Assembly: GCF_015674855.1 (NCBI RefSeq)
Contig: NZ_JADMLG010000013.1
Coordinates: forward strand, 177,129 to 241,128
Length of the DNA: 64,000 nt
Direction of reading: 5' to 3'
Source of the DNA: Nocardia bovistercoris
GTDB taxonomy: Bacteria; Actinomycetota; Actinomycetes; Mycobacteriales; Mycobacteriaceae
The notes beneath the pieces were generated by a model, which saw only the letters and a program-made list of their open reading frames with translations, was not told the origin of the DNA and did not search any database. This document shows, piece after piece, positions 43,685 to 51,672 of the stretch. Position 1 is the first letter of the stretch, and each line of letters starts with the position of its first letter. Made by a program: the position numbers and the translations under genes.

Positions 43685-46108
43685 ATGTCGATAACCGTGC
43701 AGGCGTCGAGCGCCAGCGGACTCACCGCCGAGCAGGTCGAGCAGCGCCGCGCCGACGGCCGCACCAACGACGTGCCGGACCGCGCGAGCCGCTCGGTGCG
43801 AGATATCGTCCGCGCCAACGTCTTCACCAGGATCAACGCCATCCTCGGCGTGCTCTTCGTGCTCGTGCTCGCCACCGGATCGATCATCGACGGCATGTTC
43901 GGCCTGCTCATCGTCGCCAACAGCGCGGTCGGCATCATCCAGGAGATCAGGGCCAAGCGCACCCTGGACCGGCTCGCCATCGTCGGCCAGGCCAAACCCA
44001 CCGTGCGCAGGGACGGCGCGTCCGCCCAGATCGCCCCGCGCGAGGTGGTGCTCGACGATCTGATCGAACTCGGACCGGGCGATCAGATCGTCGTGGACGG
44101 CGTCGTCGAGGAATCCGCGCTGCTCGAGGTGGACGAATCGCTGCTCACCGGCGAGGCCGATCCGGTCGACAAGCCGATCGGCGCACAGGTGATGTCGGGC
44201 AGCTACGTGGTCTCCGGCAGCGGCGCCTACCGAGCCACCAAGGTCGGCAAGGACGCCTACGCGGCGCGGCTGGCCGATGAGGCCAGCAAGTTCACCCTCG
44301 TGAAATCGGAACTGCGCAGCGGTATCGACACCATCCTCAAGGTCATCACCTACCTGTTGATCCCGGCGGGCGCGCTCAGCATCTACAACCAGCTCGTCTC
44401 CAGCGGGGAGAGCTGGCGACCCGCGGTCACCGGCATGGTCGCCGCATTGGTGCCGATGGTGCCCGAGGGGTTGGTGCTGATGACTTCGGTGGCCTTCGCC
44501 GTCGGCGTGGTTCGGCTCGGGCAGCGCAAATGCCTGGTGCAGGAACTGCCCGCCATCGAAGGGCTGGCCAGGGTCGACGTGGTCTGCGCCGACAAGACCG
44601 GCACGCTCACCGAGAACGGCATGCGCCTGTCGGAGATCAGGGCGCTCGGTGAGTTCGACGAGACCGAGGTGCGCACCGCCGCGGCCGCGCTGGCTGCCGA
44701 CGATCCGCGCCCGAACGCCAGCGTGCAGGCCATCGGCGAAGGACTCGGCGCCGGACCCGGTTGGGCGAGTACGGCGGTCGCGCCGTTCTCCTCGGCGAAG
44801 AAGTGGAGCGGCATCTCCTACGGCGAGCACGGCGACTGGTTGCTCGGCGCCCCCGACGTGCTGCTCGACCCCGACTCCACGGACGCGCGCCTGGCCGAGG
44901 AACTCGGCTCGTCGGGGCTGCGCATCCTGCTGCTCGCCCGCGGCGACCGCCCGGTCGACGCGGCCGACGCGCCCGGCGTCGTTCGGCCGGCCGCGCTGGT
45001 GGTGCTCGAACAGAAGATCCGCCCCGACGCCGGGCAGACGCTCGACTACTTCGCCGAGCAGAACGTCTCCATCAAGGTGATCTCCGGCGACAACGCCGTC
45101 TCGGTGGGCGCGGTCGCCAGTTCACTGCGCCTGCCCGGCGGCGAACACGCCGTCGATGCCCGCGAATTGCCGTCGGACCAAGCGGAATTGGCCGATGTGC
45201 TGGAGCGCGAGACGACCTTCGGCCGGGTGCGCCCCGATCAGAAGCGCGCCATGGTGGCGGCGCTGCAATCACGCGGCCACACCGTGGCCATGACCGGCGA
45301 CGGCGTGAACGACGTGCTGGCGCTGAAGGATTCCGATATCGGCGTGGCGATGGGGTCGGGCAGCCCGGCCACCCGCGCGGTGGCGCAGATCGTGTTGCTG
45401 GACAACAAGTTCGCGACCCTGCCCTACGTGGTCGGCGAGGGTCGCCGGGTGATCGGCAATATCGAGCGGGTCTCGAACCTGTTCCTCACCAAGACGGTGT
45501 ACTCGGTGCTGCTCGCCTTCCTGATCGGGGTGGCCGGCGTCGGCTCGCAGATCTTCGACTACGAACCGATCGGCTATCCGTTCCTGCCCCGCCACGTCAC
45601 GATCGCGGCCTGGTTCACCATCGGTATCCCGGCCTTCATCCTGTCGCTGGCTCCGAACAACGAGCGCGCCCGCACCGGATTCGTCGGCCGCGTCATGCGT
45701 CTGGCCATACCGTCGGGCGTCGTCATCGGCGTGGCGACCTTCGTCGCCTACCTGATCGCCTACCAGGGACCCGACGCCACCGAAGAGCAGAAGGTGCAGG
45801 CGGGCACCACCGCGCTCATCACCCTGATCATGATCGCGGTGTGGGTGCTCGCGATCGTGGCGCGGCCGTACGTGTGGTGGAAGGTCGTACTCGTCGGCGC
45901 GTCCGTCGCGGCCTACATCCTGTTGTTCACGGTGCCGTTCACCCGCGAGTTCTTCAAACTCGACCCGTCGAACGCCGGCTACACCACCGCCGCTTTCATC
46001 TGCGGCGGTGTGGGGATCGTGCTGGTCGAAATCGCCTGGTGGGTCAGCGCTTACCTGCGGGGCGACAAACGCGGACTGGTCCCGGCATCGCCGGGCGGCA
46101 GCGCCTGA
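43685..46108 (+). CDS. ctpE: P-type cation ATPase CtpE
   Basis: An 807-residue P-type ATPase. Features in order: an N-terminal cytoplasmic segment (GLTAEQVEQRRADGRTNDVP), the actuator with TGEAD (LLTGEAD), the ion-path helix with PEGLVLM, the phosphorylation site DKTGTLTENG, the hinge TGDGVNDVLALKDSDIGVAMG, and six C-terminal helices. The sequence resembles mycobacterial CtpE (Rv0908), associated with calcium uptake, more than heavy-metal types: there is no N-terminal metal domain or CPC motif. The ion is inferred. The 3' end runs into a repeat array. Confidence 0.88.
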   Translation: MSITVQASSASGLTAEQVEQRRADGRTNDVPDRASRSVRDIVRANVFTRINAILGVLFVLVLATGSIIDGMFGLLIVANSAVGIIQEIRAKRTLDRLAIVGQAKPTVRRDGASAQIAPREVVLDDLIELGPGDQIVVDGVVEESALLEVDESLLTGEADPVDKPIGAQVMSGSYVVSGSGAYRATKVGKDAYAARLADEASKFTLVKSELRSGIDTILKVITYLLIPAGALSIYNQLVSSGESWRPAVTGMVAALVPMVPEGLVLMTSVAFAVGVVRLGQRKCLVQELPAIEGLARVDVVCADKTGTLTENGMRLSEIRALGEFDETEVRTAAAALAADDPRPNASVQAIGEGLGAGPGWASTAVAPFSSAKKWSGISYGEHGDWLLGAPDVLLDPDSTDARLAEELGSSGLRILLLARGDRPVDAADAPGVVRPAALVVLEQKIRPDAGQTLDYFAEQNVSIKVISGDNAVSVGAVASSLRLPGGEHAVDARELPSDQAELADVLERETTFGRVRPDQKRAMVAALQSRGHTVAMTGDGVNDVLALKDSDIGVAMGSGSPATRAVAQIVLLDNKFATLPYVVGEGRRVIGNIERVSNLFLTKTVYSVLLAFLIGVAGVGSQIFDYEPIGYPFLPRHVTIAAWFTIGIPAFILSLAPNNERARTGFVGRVMRLAIPSGVVIGVATFVAYLIAYQGPDATEEQKVQAGTTALITLIMIAVWVLAIVARPYVWWKVVLVGASVAAYILLFTVPFTREFFKLDPSNAGYTTAAFICGGVGIVLVEIAWWVSAYLRGDKRGLVPASPGGSA

Positions 46109-46109
46109 C

Positions 46110-46190
46110 GTTCAGGCGGGATGGGCCGCACGCTCAGGCGGGAAGGGCTCGTTCAGGCGGGAAGGGCGAAACGTTCAGGCGGGAAGCGCG
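46110..46190. repeat. Four direct repeats of TCAGGCGGGA between ctpE and the CAAX-protease gene
   Basis: TCAGGCGGGA occurs at 46112, 46134, 46153 and 46175 with periods of 22, 19 and 22 bases, embedded in longer similarity (GTTCAGGCGGGAAGGGC). The last copy contains the minus-strand stop codon of the membrane protease gene, and each other copy repeats that stop-proximal sequence. The array fills the whole convergent spacer. Confidence 0.75.
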
Positions 46191-46888
46191 GCGGGCCGGG
46201 CGAGTTGCTCGGCGCCGTGGTAGAAGTAGCGCCCGAGTCCGACGGTGAACACCAGCATCCCGTACAGCGCGTGTTCGGCCGAGGCGGTGAACAGCGAGCG
46301 GGTCCGCAGATAGCGGGTGGCGAAGATCCAGCCGCCGACACCGCTGGCGGCCACCGAGAACCAGTTGCCGAAGATGATGTGGACGTAGCCGAAGGCCGCG
46401 GCGCTGGCCGCGATCATCCCCCTGCCTGTGCCGAATACCGGTGCGTAGCGGTGGAACAGGAAGGACCGGAACACCACTTCCTGCGGGTACACGCTGAACA
46501 GGGGGTAGAACACCATCACCGCCGCCCACAGTCGCGCGTCGCGGCGCGGCAGGTCGAACAGGTCCTCGCGGCGGGTGACCGCGACGGCGGTGGTGAGGGC
46601 GAGCGCTGTGGCGCCCGCCGCGACGGCCATCGACGGCGCCTCCGACGACAAAGTCTTCCTGCGCCACAGGGTTTCGCGGTCGAAATCGGGTGCGCGGCGC
46701 AGATATACCGTGGCGGCCGAGGCCAGCACCAGCAGCGCCGGAATCGGTGAGCGCCCGCGCGCCACCGTGCGGTACACCGTTGTCCCGCCGTAGAACAGCG
46801 CCGCGTATTCGGCGGCCAAGTACGCCCGCCGCCACGATGGATTCCGCCACGATGGATTCCGCACGGCGCGCCACGGTCGAACCGTCAT
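46175..46888 (-). CDS. CPBP-family (CAAX/Rce1-type) intramembrane protease homologue
   Basis: A 237-residue polytopic membrane protein. The family motifs are spread over the C-terminal half: VYPQEVVFRSFLFHR (motif 1), FGYVHIIFG (motif 2, FxxxH), and SAEHALYG (motif 3). Motif 1 reads QExxxR rather than the usual EExxxR, so one glutamate of the catalytic pair is replaced by glutamine; activity is therefore uncertain. ATG at 46888 is the simplest start; three further residues are possible upstream. The N-terminus contains a 15-bp tandem duplication (46831-46860) encoding NPSWR twice. Confidence 0.75.
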   Translation of the reverse strand: MTVRPWRAVRNPSWRNPSWRRAYLAAEYAALFYGGTTVYRTVARGRSPIPALLVLASAATVYLRRAPDFDRETLWRRKTLSSEAPSMAVAAGATALALTTAVAVTRREDLFDLPRRDARLWAAVMVFYPLFSVYPQEVVFRSFLFHRYAPVFGTGRGMIAASAAAFGYVHIIFGNWFSVAASGVGGWIFATRYLRTRSLFTASAEHALYGMLVFTVGLGRYFYHGAEQLARPAALPA

Positions 46889-47192
46889 GACGCCCACCTT
46901 AGCCGGGCACCAGTCGCGGTGCCAGGCCGCCAAAACCGAAAAAACGCACTGTCCCACCGGTTTCAGCCCGGTGGACCACCACACCACGGTCCACTCGAAG
47001 GTTCGCGGCCGTCTCGCGTCCCAGCGGTCGAGACAATGCGACGAAGGAGCAAGTATCGACCGCTGGGACGCGAGACCCAAAGGGCCGCGAACCCGCGGCG
47101 CCGAAGGCGCCGCCATGAACACAGCTGTGGCACAACTGGATACGAATCTCGTACCCTGGAGAGGCAGGCGCGGGTTTGGGGGAGTGAGTCCG
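46889..47192. other. Repeat-rich non-coding spacer
   Basis: 304 bases with no supportable gene. Contents in order: a hairpin CCACCGG/CCGGTGG (46954-46974, 7-base loop), the inverted pair of dispersed repeats (47001-47092), and a small GGCGCC-GAA-GGCGCC-type hairpin near 47099-47114. The density of palindromes suggests a mobile-repeat (REP/MITE-like) origin. Confidence 0.6.
47001..47092. repeat. Dispersed repeat, copies 2 and 3 as an inverted pair
   Basis: One copy lies on the minus strand (47001-47040) and one on the plus strand (47056-47092), sharing the core CGCTGGGACGCGAGAC and the flank GGCCGCGAAC, which in the plus copy is displaced by a 6-base insertion. Together they can form a stem of 21 plus 10 base pairs. 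The minus copy matches the single copy at 34697-34738 over about 40 bases, with roughly four differences. Confidence 0.75.
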
Positions 47193-47336
47193 ATGAAACG
47201 TTTTCTGATCGCGATCGTGGCGCTCGTTCTCACGTTCTCGGTGCTCGACTACGCCCGTTCCGACGATTTCAACGGATTCGTCGTGCTTGCAGGCATCATC
47301 GCGGCGTTCATGCTGATCCGGCACGTCATGGGGTAG
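47193..47336 (+). CDS. Small single-helix membrane protein (47 aa)
   Basis: A 47-residue frame starting MKRFLIAIVALVLTFSVLDY, with a hydrophobic N-terminal helix, a short polar centre (ARSDDFNGF), and a second hydrophobic stretch ending in RHVMG. ATG at 47193 follows GGGGGAG 9 bases upstream; an in-frame GTG at 47184 is also possible. Codon third positions look coding. Similar short proteins are annotated in many actinobacteria but I assign no function. It converges with the thioesterase gene 9 bases away. Confidence 0.6.
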   Translation: MKRFLIAIVALVLTFSVLDYARSDDFNGFVVLAGIIAAFMLIRHVMG

Positions 47337-47344
47337 ACGGAGTT

Positions 47345-48118
47345 TCAGCGGCCGAAGGTGCGCGCGGTGGCGAGGGTGGTGATGCGGTCCTCGTTGCCGG
47401 TGTCGCGCACTTCCACCCGAGCCAGACCCGACTGTAGGTTCGCCCGCGCGATCACCGGCCCGACGCGCGCGGCGAGCAGGTAGCGCAGCGCCAGCGAGCT
47501 GAGCGTGTCGCCGGGGGCGAGCGAAAGCACGGCCTCCTCGGCGGCGAGTGCGATGAGTCCGCCGTTGATGGTGTTCGAGGCGTTGAGCCCTTCGGCCGTG
47601 CGCGGCATCAGCACCGTGCCGGGGGATACGCGCTCGCAGCACGCGCGTTCGGCCAGCGGCAGTGGCAGGTGGTAGCCGGAGTGCGGCATCTCGATGCTGA
47701 GCTGCGGCGGCAGTTGGAGATCCGGATTCGGGGCGACCATGAAGGAGGCGGCGCCGAAGGCGATCGGTTCGCCGTCGACGGTGAAGTCGAATTCGGCGGC
47801 GAAGACCGACCGGCCGACCTTCACCGTGCGGCCAACCGCGTGCACCGTCCCCGAACTCGGCGCGGGCCGGTACAGGTTGACGTCGAGTTCGAGGGTGACC
47901 GGCACCCGAGGACCCATCACCAGCGAAGCCAGCAGACCGGCGACCATATCGGCCCAGGTCGCGATGACGGAGGCGCGCAGGACGGCGGTGCCGGGGACGT
48001 GCATCTCGGGGGTGATCTCGGCGCGGCCGTGCAGTTCGTCGCCGACCCGCCGGGTGGCGAATCCCAGTTCCTGCACGATACGCGCGCGTTCGTTCAATCC
48101 GCTCGACGAGATCGTCAC
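47345..48118 (-). CDS. Double-hotdog thioesterase-like protein
   Basis: A 257-residue protein that reads as two PaaI/acyl-CoA-thioesterase hotdog repeats: the first with TAVLRASVIATWADMVAGLLAS and VTLELDVNLYRPAP, the second with NASNTINGGLIALAAEEAVLS and ALRYLLAARVGPVIARA. The substrate is probably an acyl-CoA; no closer role can be given. ATG at 48118 follows a strong AGGAGGAACG site. A palindrome (48184-48203) lies next to a TATAAG -10-like box upstream, implying regulation by a small regulator. Confidence 0.75.
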   Translation of the reverse strand: MTISSSGLNERARIVQELGFATRRVGDELHGRAEITPEMHVPGTAVLRASVIATWADMVAGLLASLVMGPRVPVTLELDVNLYRPAPSSGTVHAVGRTVKVGRSVFAAEFDFTVDGEPIAFGAASFMVAPNPDLQLPPQLSIEMPHSGYHLPLPLAERACCERVSPGTVLMPRTAEGLNASNTINGGLIALAAEEAVLSLAPGDTLSSLALRYLLAARVGPVIARANLQSGLARVEVRDTGNEDRITTLATARTFGR

Positions 48119-48183
48119 GGTCGTTCCTCCTGCTCACCACCCGCGATCGGACTTCGACCGACCGCGAGCAGCCTTATAGCTCA

Positions 48184-48203
48184 CGTTCTCGAAATCGAGA
48201 ACG
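48184..48203. promoter_or_regulatory. Palindromic operator upstream of the thioesterase gene
   Basis: CGTTCTCGAAATCGAGAACG is an 8-bp perfect inverted repeat around AAAT. It lies 66 bases before the minus-strand start at 48118, immediately upstream of a TATAAG box (48172-48177, minus strand). The size suits a TetR-type dimer; no regulator gene is adjacent. Confidence 0.55.
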
Positions 48204-48317
48204 CAATTTCGACCATAGCGGCACCGATCCGGTCGCGGACGCCGCCCGTCGGTGATGACGGACACAGCCGACCAGCGGCGATGCGGCGGGCGGAACCGGC
48301 TGGGCCGAGCAGGCGAC

Positions 48318-48743
48318 TCAGGCTCGAGCCGCGGTCGGGCGTACCCAGCGACGCAGCGCGTCCACGGTGGTCTCGGGAGAGGAGTTGAAGCACAGGCGGA
48401 TACCGGGAGTGGCCTCGAGCAGCACGTTCACCAGGCGCTCGAAGAGCAGGGTGTGCTCGACGGCCGTGCGGACGCCCGCGCCGATCATCGCCACCCGGAA
48501 GGTCCCCGCGCCGAGATGTTCGCGCACGACCGCCTCGGCCGCATCGGGATCGGCGGATACCTGACACGTGCTGACATCGAATCCCGCCTCGCGCAGCAAC
48601 GCCGTACCCGCCGCGATGCGCGCGGTCAAGGTCGCTTCGTCGATGCCGGGATGCTTGCTGTAGTCCACCGCGCTCGGATGCAATCCGATCGAAAGCACGG
48701 TCGAGGTGTTCGCTTCCGGCGCACCGGAATCGTCTGTGGTCAC
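48318..48743 (-). CDS. Conserved hypothetical protein (141 aa)
   Basis: A 141-residue soluble protein with alternating strands and helices (STVLSIGLHPSAVDYS, FRVAMIGAGVRTAVEHTLLFERLVNVLLE, IRLCFNSSPETTVDALRRW). The order suggests an alpha/beta fold with a glycine-rich turn after the central strand (MIGAGVR). No signal peptide or membrane segment. I recognise similar uncharacterised proteins in actinobacteria but no function. GTG at 48743 is the start. Confidence 0.6.
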   Translation of the reverse strand: MTTDDSGAPEANTSTVLSIGLHPSAVDYSKHPGIDEATLTARIAAGTALLREAGFDVSTCQVSADPDAAEAVVREHLGAGTFRVAMIGAGVRTAVEHTLLFERLVNVLLEATPGIRLCFNSSPETTVDALRRWVRPTAARA

Positions 48744-48788
48744 GTATCCATCTTGCCCGCGGATCGGGGTGCGAGCGGGGTCGTGAAT

Positions 48789-49568
48789 TCAGGATTCGGG
48801 AATCGGGCCGGTGTCGGGGCCGGGCAGCGCTCGATCCCGGTAGGACGGGAGCAGCGGAACCACCGCGAAACCGCCCGCGACGGCGTCCGCGGGCAGCGCC
48901 TGGACCGCGCGGACATCCGGATTCGCGGTGAGGGACGCCAGTCGCGACAGCCGGGCGCGCACCACGAGTCCGACCGCGCAGGCGCAATAGGCGCGTAGCC
49001 GGTCGATGGACAGCGTCAGCACCCGGCGGTAGCGGTCGTCGGCTCCGTCGAGCTGGGACGTCAGCTGCCAAGCCGCTGCCTCGGCGGAACGCACCGCGAC
49101 CTGCGCACCCTCCGGCACCTGAACCGCGACTACGGGAGTCTGCACATCCGGGACGGGCACCCGATACAGCGCCTGCGCGATGCGCACCCCGCCTGCCAGA
49201 TCAGGAAGGCGCTGCGGGCGCGCCTCCTCGGTGAACGACACCAGTGCCCAGTGCTCGTCGGAATCGCCTGCCGCCGCACCGGTCAGCGAATTCGCCGCTT
49301 CCGCAAGGTAATCGGCAACCGGCTGACCGTATTCCGGGCCGAGTCGATCGGTCGAGATACCCGAGGGCACGGGCGGATCGAGCGCGCCGAGCACAGCCAT
49401 CAGCGTCACGATGGTCAGTGCCGCGGCACCGTAGCGGATCGGTCGAGCGACACCGCGCGCGCCGGATTCGGCACGCATCTGCGCAACCGCCGCGGTGTGC
49501 TGGTCACGCCCGATCGCCGGGGTGCCCGAGGTGGTCGGGTCGGGTTCGGGGGCGTGCTCGTCAGGCAT
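48789..49568 (-). CDS. Membrane-anchored hypothetical protein (259 aa)
   Basis: A 259-residue protein with a cytoplasmic N-terminus (about 45 residues), one membrane helix (about 48-64) and an extracytoplasmic domain with no motif that I recognise, ending in a proline-rich tail. A CAC motif (AYCACAVG, about residue 195) gives two close cysteines. The start at 49568 overlaps the 3' end of the pseudouridine synthase gene by 8 bases, so it is the third gene of the lspA operon. Function unknown. Confidence 0.6.
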   Translation of the reverse strand: MPDEHAPEPDPTTSGTPAIGRDQHTAAVAQMRAESGARGVARPIRYGAAALTIVTLMAVLGALDPPVPSGISTDRLGPEYGQPVADYLAEAANSLTGAAAGDSDEHWALVSFTEEARPQRLPDLAGGVRIAQALYRVPVPDVQTPVVAVQVPEGAQVAVRSAEAAAWQLTSQLDGADDRYRRVLTLSIDRLRAYCACAVGLVVRARLSRLASLTANPDVRAVQALPADAVAGGFAVVPLLPSYRDRALPGPDTGPIPES

Positions 49569-50487
49569 CGCGTAGGACGCCGATTGCGTGTTCCAGGTCG
49601 GCGGGGTAGGCGCTGGTGATCTCGAGGTAGCGGCCGTCGGCTGGATGGTGGAATCCCAGGGACCTGGCGTGCAGCCATTGGCGTTGCAGTCCGAGGCGTT
49701 CGGCCAGGCGTGGGTCGGCGCCGTAGGTGAGGTCGCCGCAGCACGGGTGTCGGATCGCCGAGAAATGTACGCGGATCTGGTGGGTGCGGCCGGTTTCGAG
49801 GTGGATGTCGAGCAGGCTCGCGGCCTGGAACGCCTCGACGGTGTCGTAGTGGGTGATGCTCGGCCTGCCGTCGGCGGTGACCGCGAACTTCCAGTCGTTG
49901 CCGCGCGCGCGTCCGATGGGGGCGTCGATGGTGCCGCTGCTCGGGTCGGGATGGCCCTGCACCAGCGCGTGATAGCGCTTGTCGACGGTGCGCTGCTTGA
50001 ACGCCCGTTTCAACACGGTGTAGGCGTGCTCGGACTGGGCGACCACCATGACCCCCGAGGTGCCGACGTCGAGGCGGTGCACGATGCCCTGCCGTTCGTG
50101 GGCGCCGGAGGTCGAGATGCGATAGCCCGCCGCCGCGAGCCCGCCGACCACGGTCGGACCCGACCAGCCGACCCCGGTGTGCGCCGCGACGCCGACCGGC
50201 TTGTCCACCGCGACGATGTCGTCGTCGGCGTAGAGGATCGTCATCCCCTCCACCGGCTGCGCGTCGATCGTCAATTCGCGCGCGGGCTCCGGGAATTCGA
50301 CCTCGAGCCACGCGCCCGCCACCAGCCGGTCGGATTTGCCCGCCGCGATGCCGTCGAGTTGCACCGACCCCTCGGACGCGAGTTGCGCGACCGCCGTGCG
50401 CGACAGACCGAGCAGCCGCGAAAGCCCCGCGTCCACCCGCATACCGTCGAGCCCGTCCGGTACGGGCATGGTCCTGGTCTCCCTCAC
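49561..50487 (-). CDS. RluA-family 23S rRNA pseudouridine synthase (RluD-like)
   Basis: A 308-residue enzyme. An S4-like N-terminal domain (RVDAGLSRLLGLSRTAVAQLASEGSVQLDG) precedes the catalytic domain with the Asp in GIVHRLDVGTSGVMVV, then LETGRTHQIRVHF. It makes pseudouridines in 23S rRNA (helix 69 for RluD). GTG at 50487 overlaps the lspA stop by 4 bases; the lspA-rluD pairing is widely conserved. Confidence 0.93.
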   Translation of the reverse strand: MRETRTMPVPDGLDGMRVDAGLSRLLGLSRTAVAQLASEGSVQLDGIAAGKSDRLVAGAWLEVEFPEPARELTIDAQPVEGMTILYADDDIVAVDKPVGVAAHTGVGWSGPTVVGGLAAAGYRISTSGAHERQGIVHRLDVGTSGVMVVAQSEHAYTVLKRAFKQRTVDKRYHALVQGHPDPSSGTIDAPIGRARGNDWKFAVTADGRPSITHYDTVEAFQAASLLDIHLETGRTHQIRVHFSAIRHPCCGDLTYGADPRLAERLGLQRQWLHARSLGFHHPADGRYLEITSAYPADLEHAIGVLRDA

Positions 50488-51542
50488 GCCGCGTGCTCCC
50501 GCCCGCCGCGCGTCACGGCCTCGCTTCCGGTTCCGACCCTGTCGTCGGGCTTCTTCTCGCCGCCCGTCCCGGCGTTGCCTTCGGCTCTGGTCTCGCCGTT
50601 GGTTTCGGTCTCGCCGCCCGTCCTGGCGTTGGCTTCGGTTTCGGTCTCGCCGTTGATTTCGGTCTCGCCGCCTTCGGCAGTCTCGCCTTCAGTGTTGCTG
50701 CTGCTGGGTCCGTTGTTGCCGTCGGTTCCGGAGTCGCCGTCGGTTCCGGCCGCCTTGTTGGTCGCGGCTTTGTCGTCGGCCCCGCCCTTGCCGTCGGTGC
50801 CTGCCTCCTCGTCGGTCGTGTCCTTGCCCGCGGTTCCGGTCACGCTCGGCGAGGTGTCGATTCCGGTCGCCGTCGCGCCCGTCGCGGCGGCGGCGTTCTC
50901 GTTGGTGGGCTTCCTGCCTCCCGACGGCCGACCCGCGCGCGTCCCGTCGGGTTCGAATCCGAAGACGGTCAGCGCGACCAGCAGGATCGCGCCGCACACG
51001 ATGGCGGAGTCGGCCACGTTGAACACCGGCCACCAGCCGATCGCGACGAAGTCGACGACATGGCCCTGCAGCGGGCCGGGCGAGCGGAAGAGGCGGTCGG
51101 TGAGGTTGCCGAGCGCGCCGCCGAGCACCATCCCGAGTCCGATGGCCCACCACAGCGAGCGCAGGGTGCGGCCGATGCGGATGACGCCGATCACCACCGC
51201 GGCCGCGACCAGGGTGAGCAGCCAGGTCATGCCGGTGGCCATGGAGAAGGCGGCGCCGGGATTGCGCACCAGGCTCAGTCGCGCGAAGTCGCCGATGATC
51301 GACACCGGGTCGCCCGGTGTGAGTTTCGCGACGGCGATGGTCTTGGTGAGCAGGTCGAGCGCGTAGAGCACGGCCGCGACGGCGAGCAGCGTCGGCAAGC
51401 GCGACGGCGAAGGTCGACTCGGATCCGATGCCGCGGCGTCCGCGGTCGGCGAGTCGGCGCTTCGGGCGCTCGCGGCGCCCTCGGTCGCATCGGTGTTGGC
51501 GCTGTCGGCTGTGTTGTCCTCGCTCGGCGGGTCGTCACTCAC
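50484..51542 (-). CDS. lspA: Lipoprotein signal peptidase LspA with long low-complexity tail
   Basis: A signal peptidase II cutting lipoproteins before the lipidated Cys. From GTG 51542 it has 352 residues, twice the usual 160-200. A disordered acidic N-terminus (1-49) is followed by four membrane helices with the catalytic pair Asp149 (GNLTDRL) and Asp178 (FNVADSA); from about residue 200 a 150-residue tail of glycine, threonine, glutamate and asparagine repeats follows. GTG at 51578 would add 12 residues; 51542 has a GAGAGATGA site. The core looks active; the tail faces the cytoplasm. Several lipoprotein substrates are encoded nearby. Confidence 0.9.
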   Translation of the reverse strand: MSDDPPSEDNTADSANTDATEGAASARSADSPTADAAASDPSRPSPSRLPTLLAVAAVLYALDLLTKTIAVAKLTPGDPVSIIGDFARLSLVRNPGAAFSMATGMTWLLTLVAAAVVIGVIRIGRTLRSLWWAIGLGMVLGGALGNLTDRLFRSPGPLQGHVVDFVAIGWWPVFNVADSAIVCGAILLVALTVFGFEPDGTRAGRPSGGRKPTNENAAAATGATATGIDTSPSVTGTAGKDTTDEEAGTDGKGGADDKAATNKAAGTDGDSGTDGNNGPSSSNTEGETAEGGETEINGETETEANARTGGETETNGETRAEGNAGTGGEKKPDDRVGTGSEAVTRGGREHAA

Positions 51543-51672
51543 CCGATCATCATCTCTCGAGCGAATCGGGCCGCTCACCGCGCCTGGCGGTGCGGGGTGT
51601 CATGGCGGCTTGCGCCGCCGGTGACCGGTATGTCCCAGCTTGCACTCAGGAAGCGGTCGTACGCTGTGCCGT

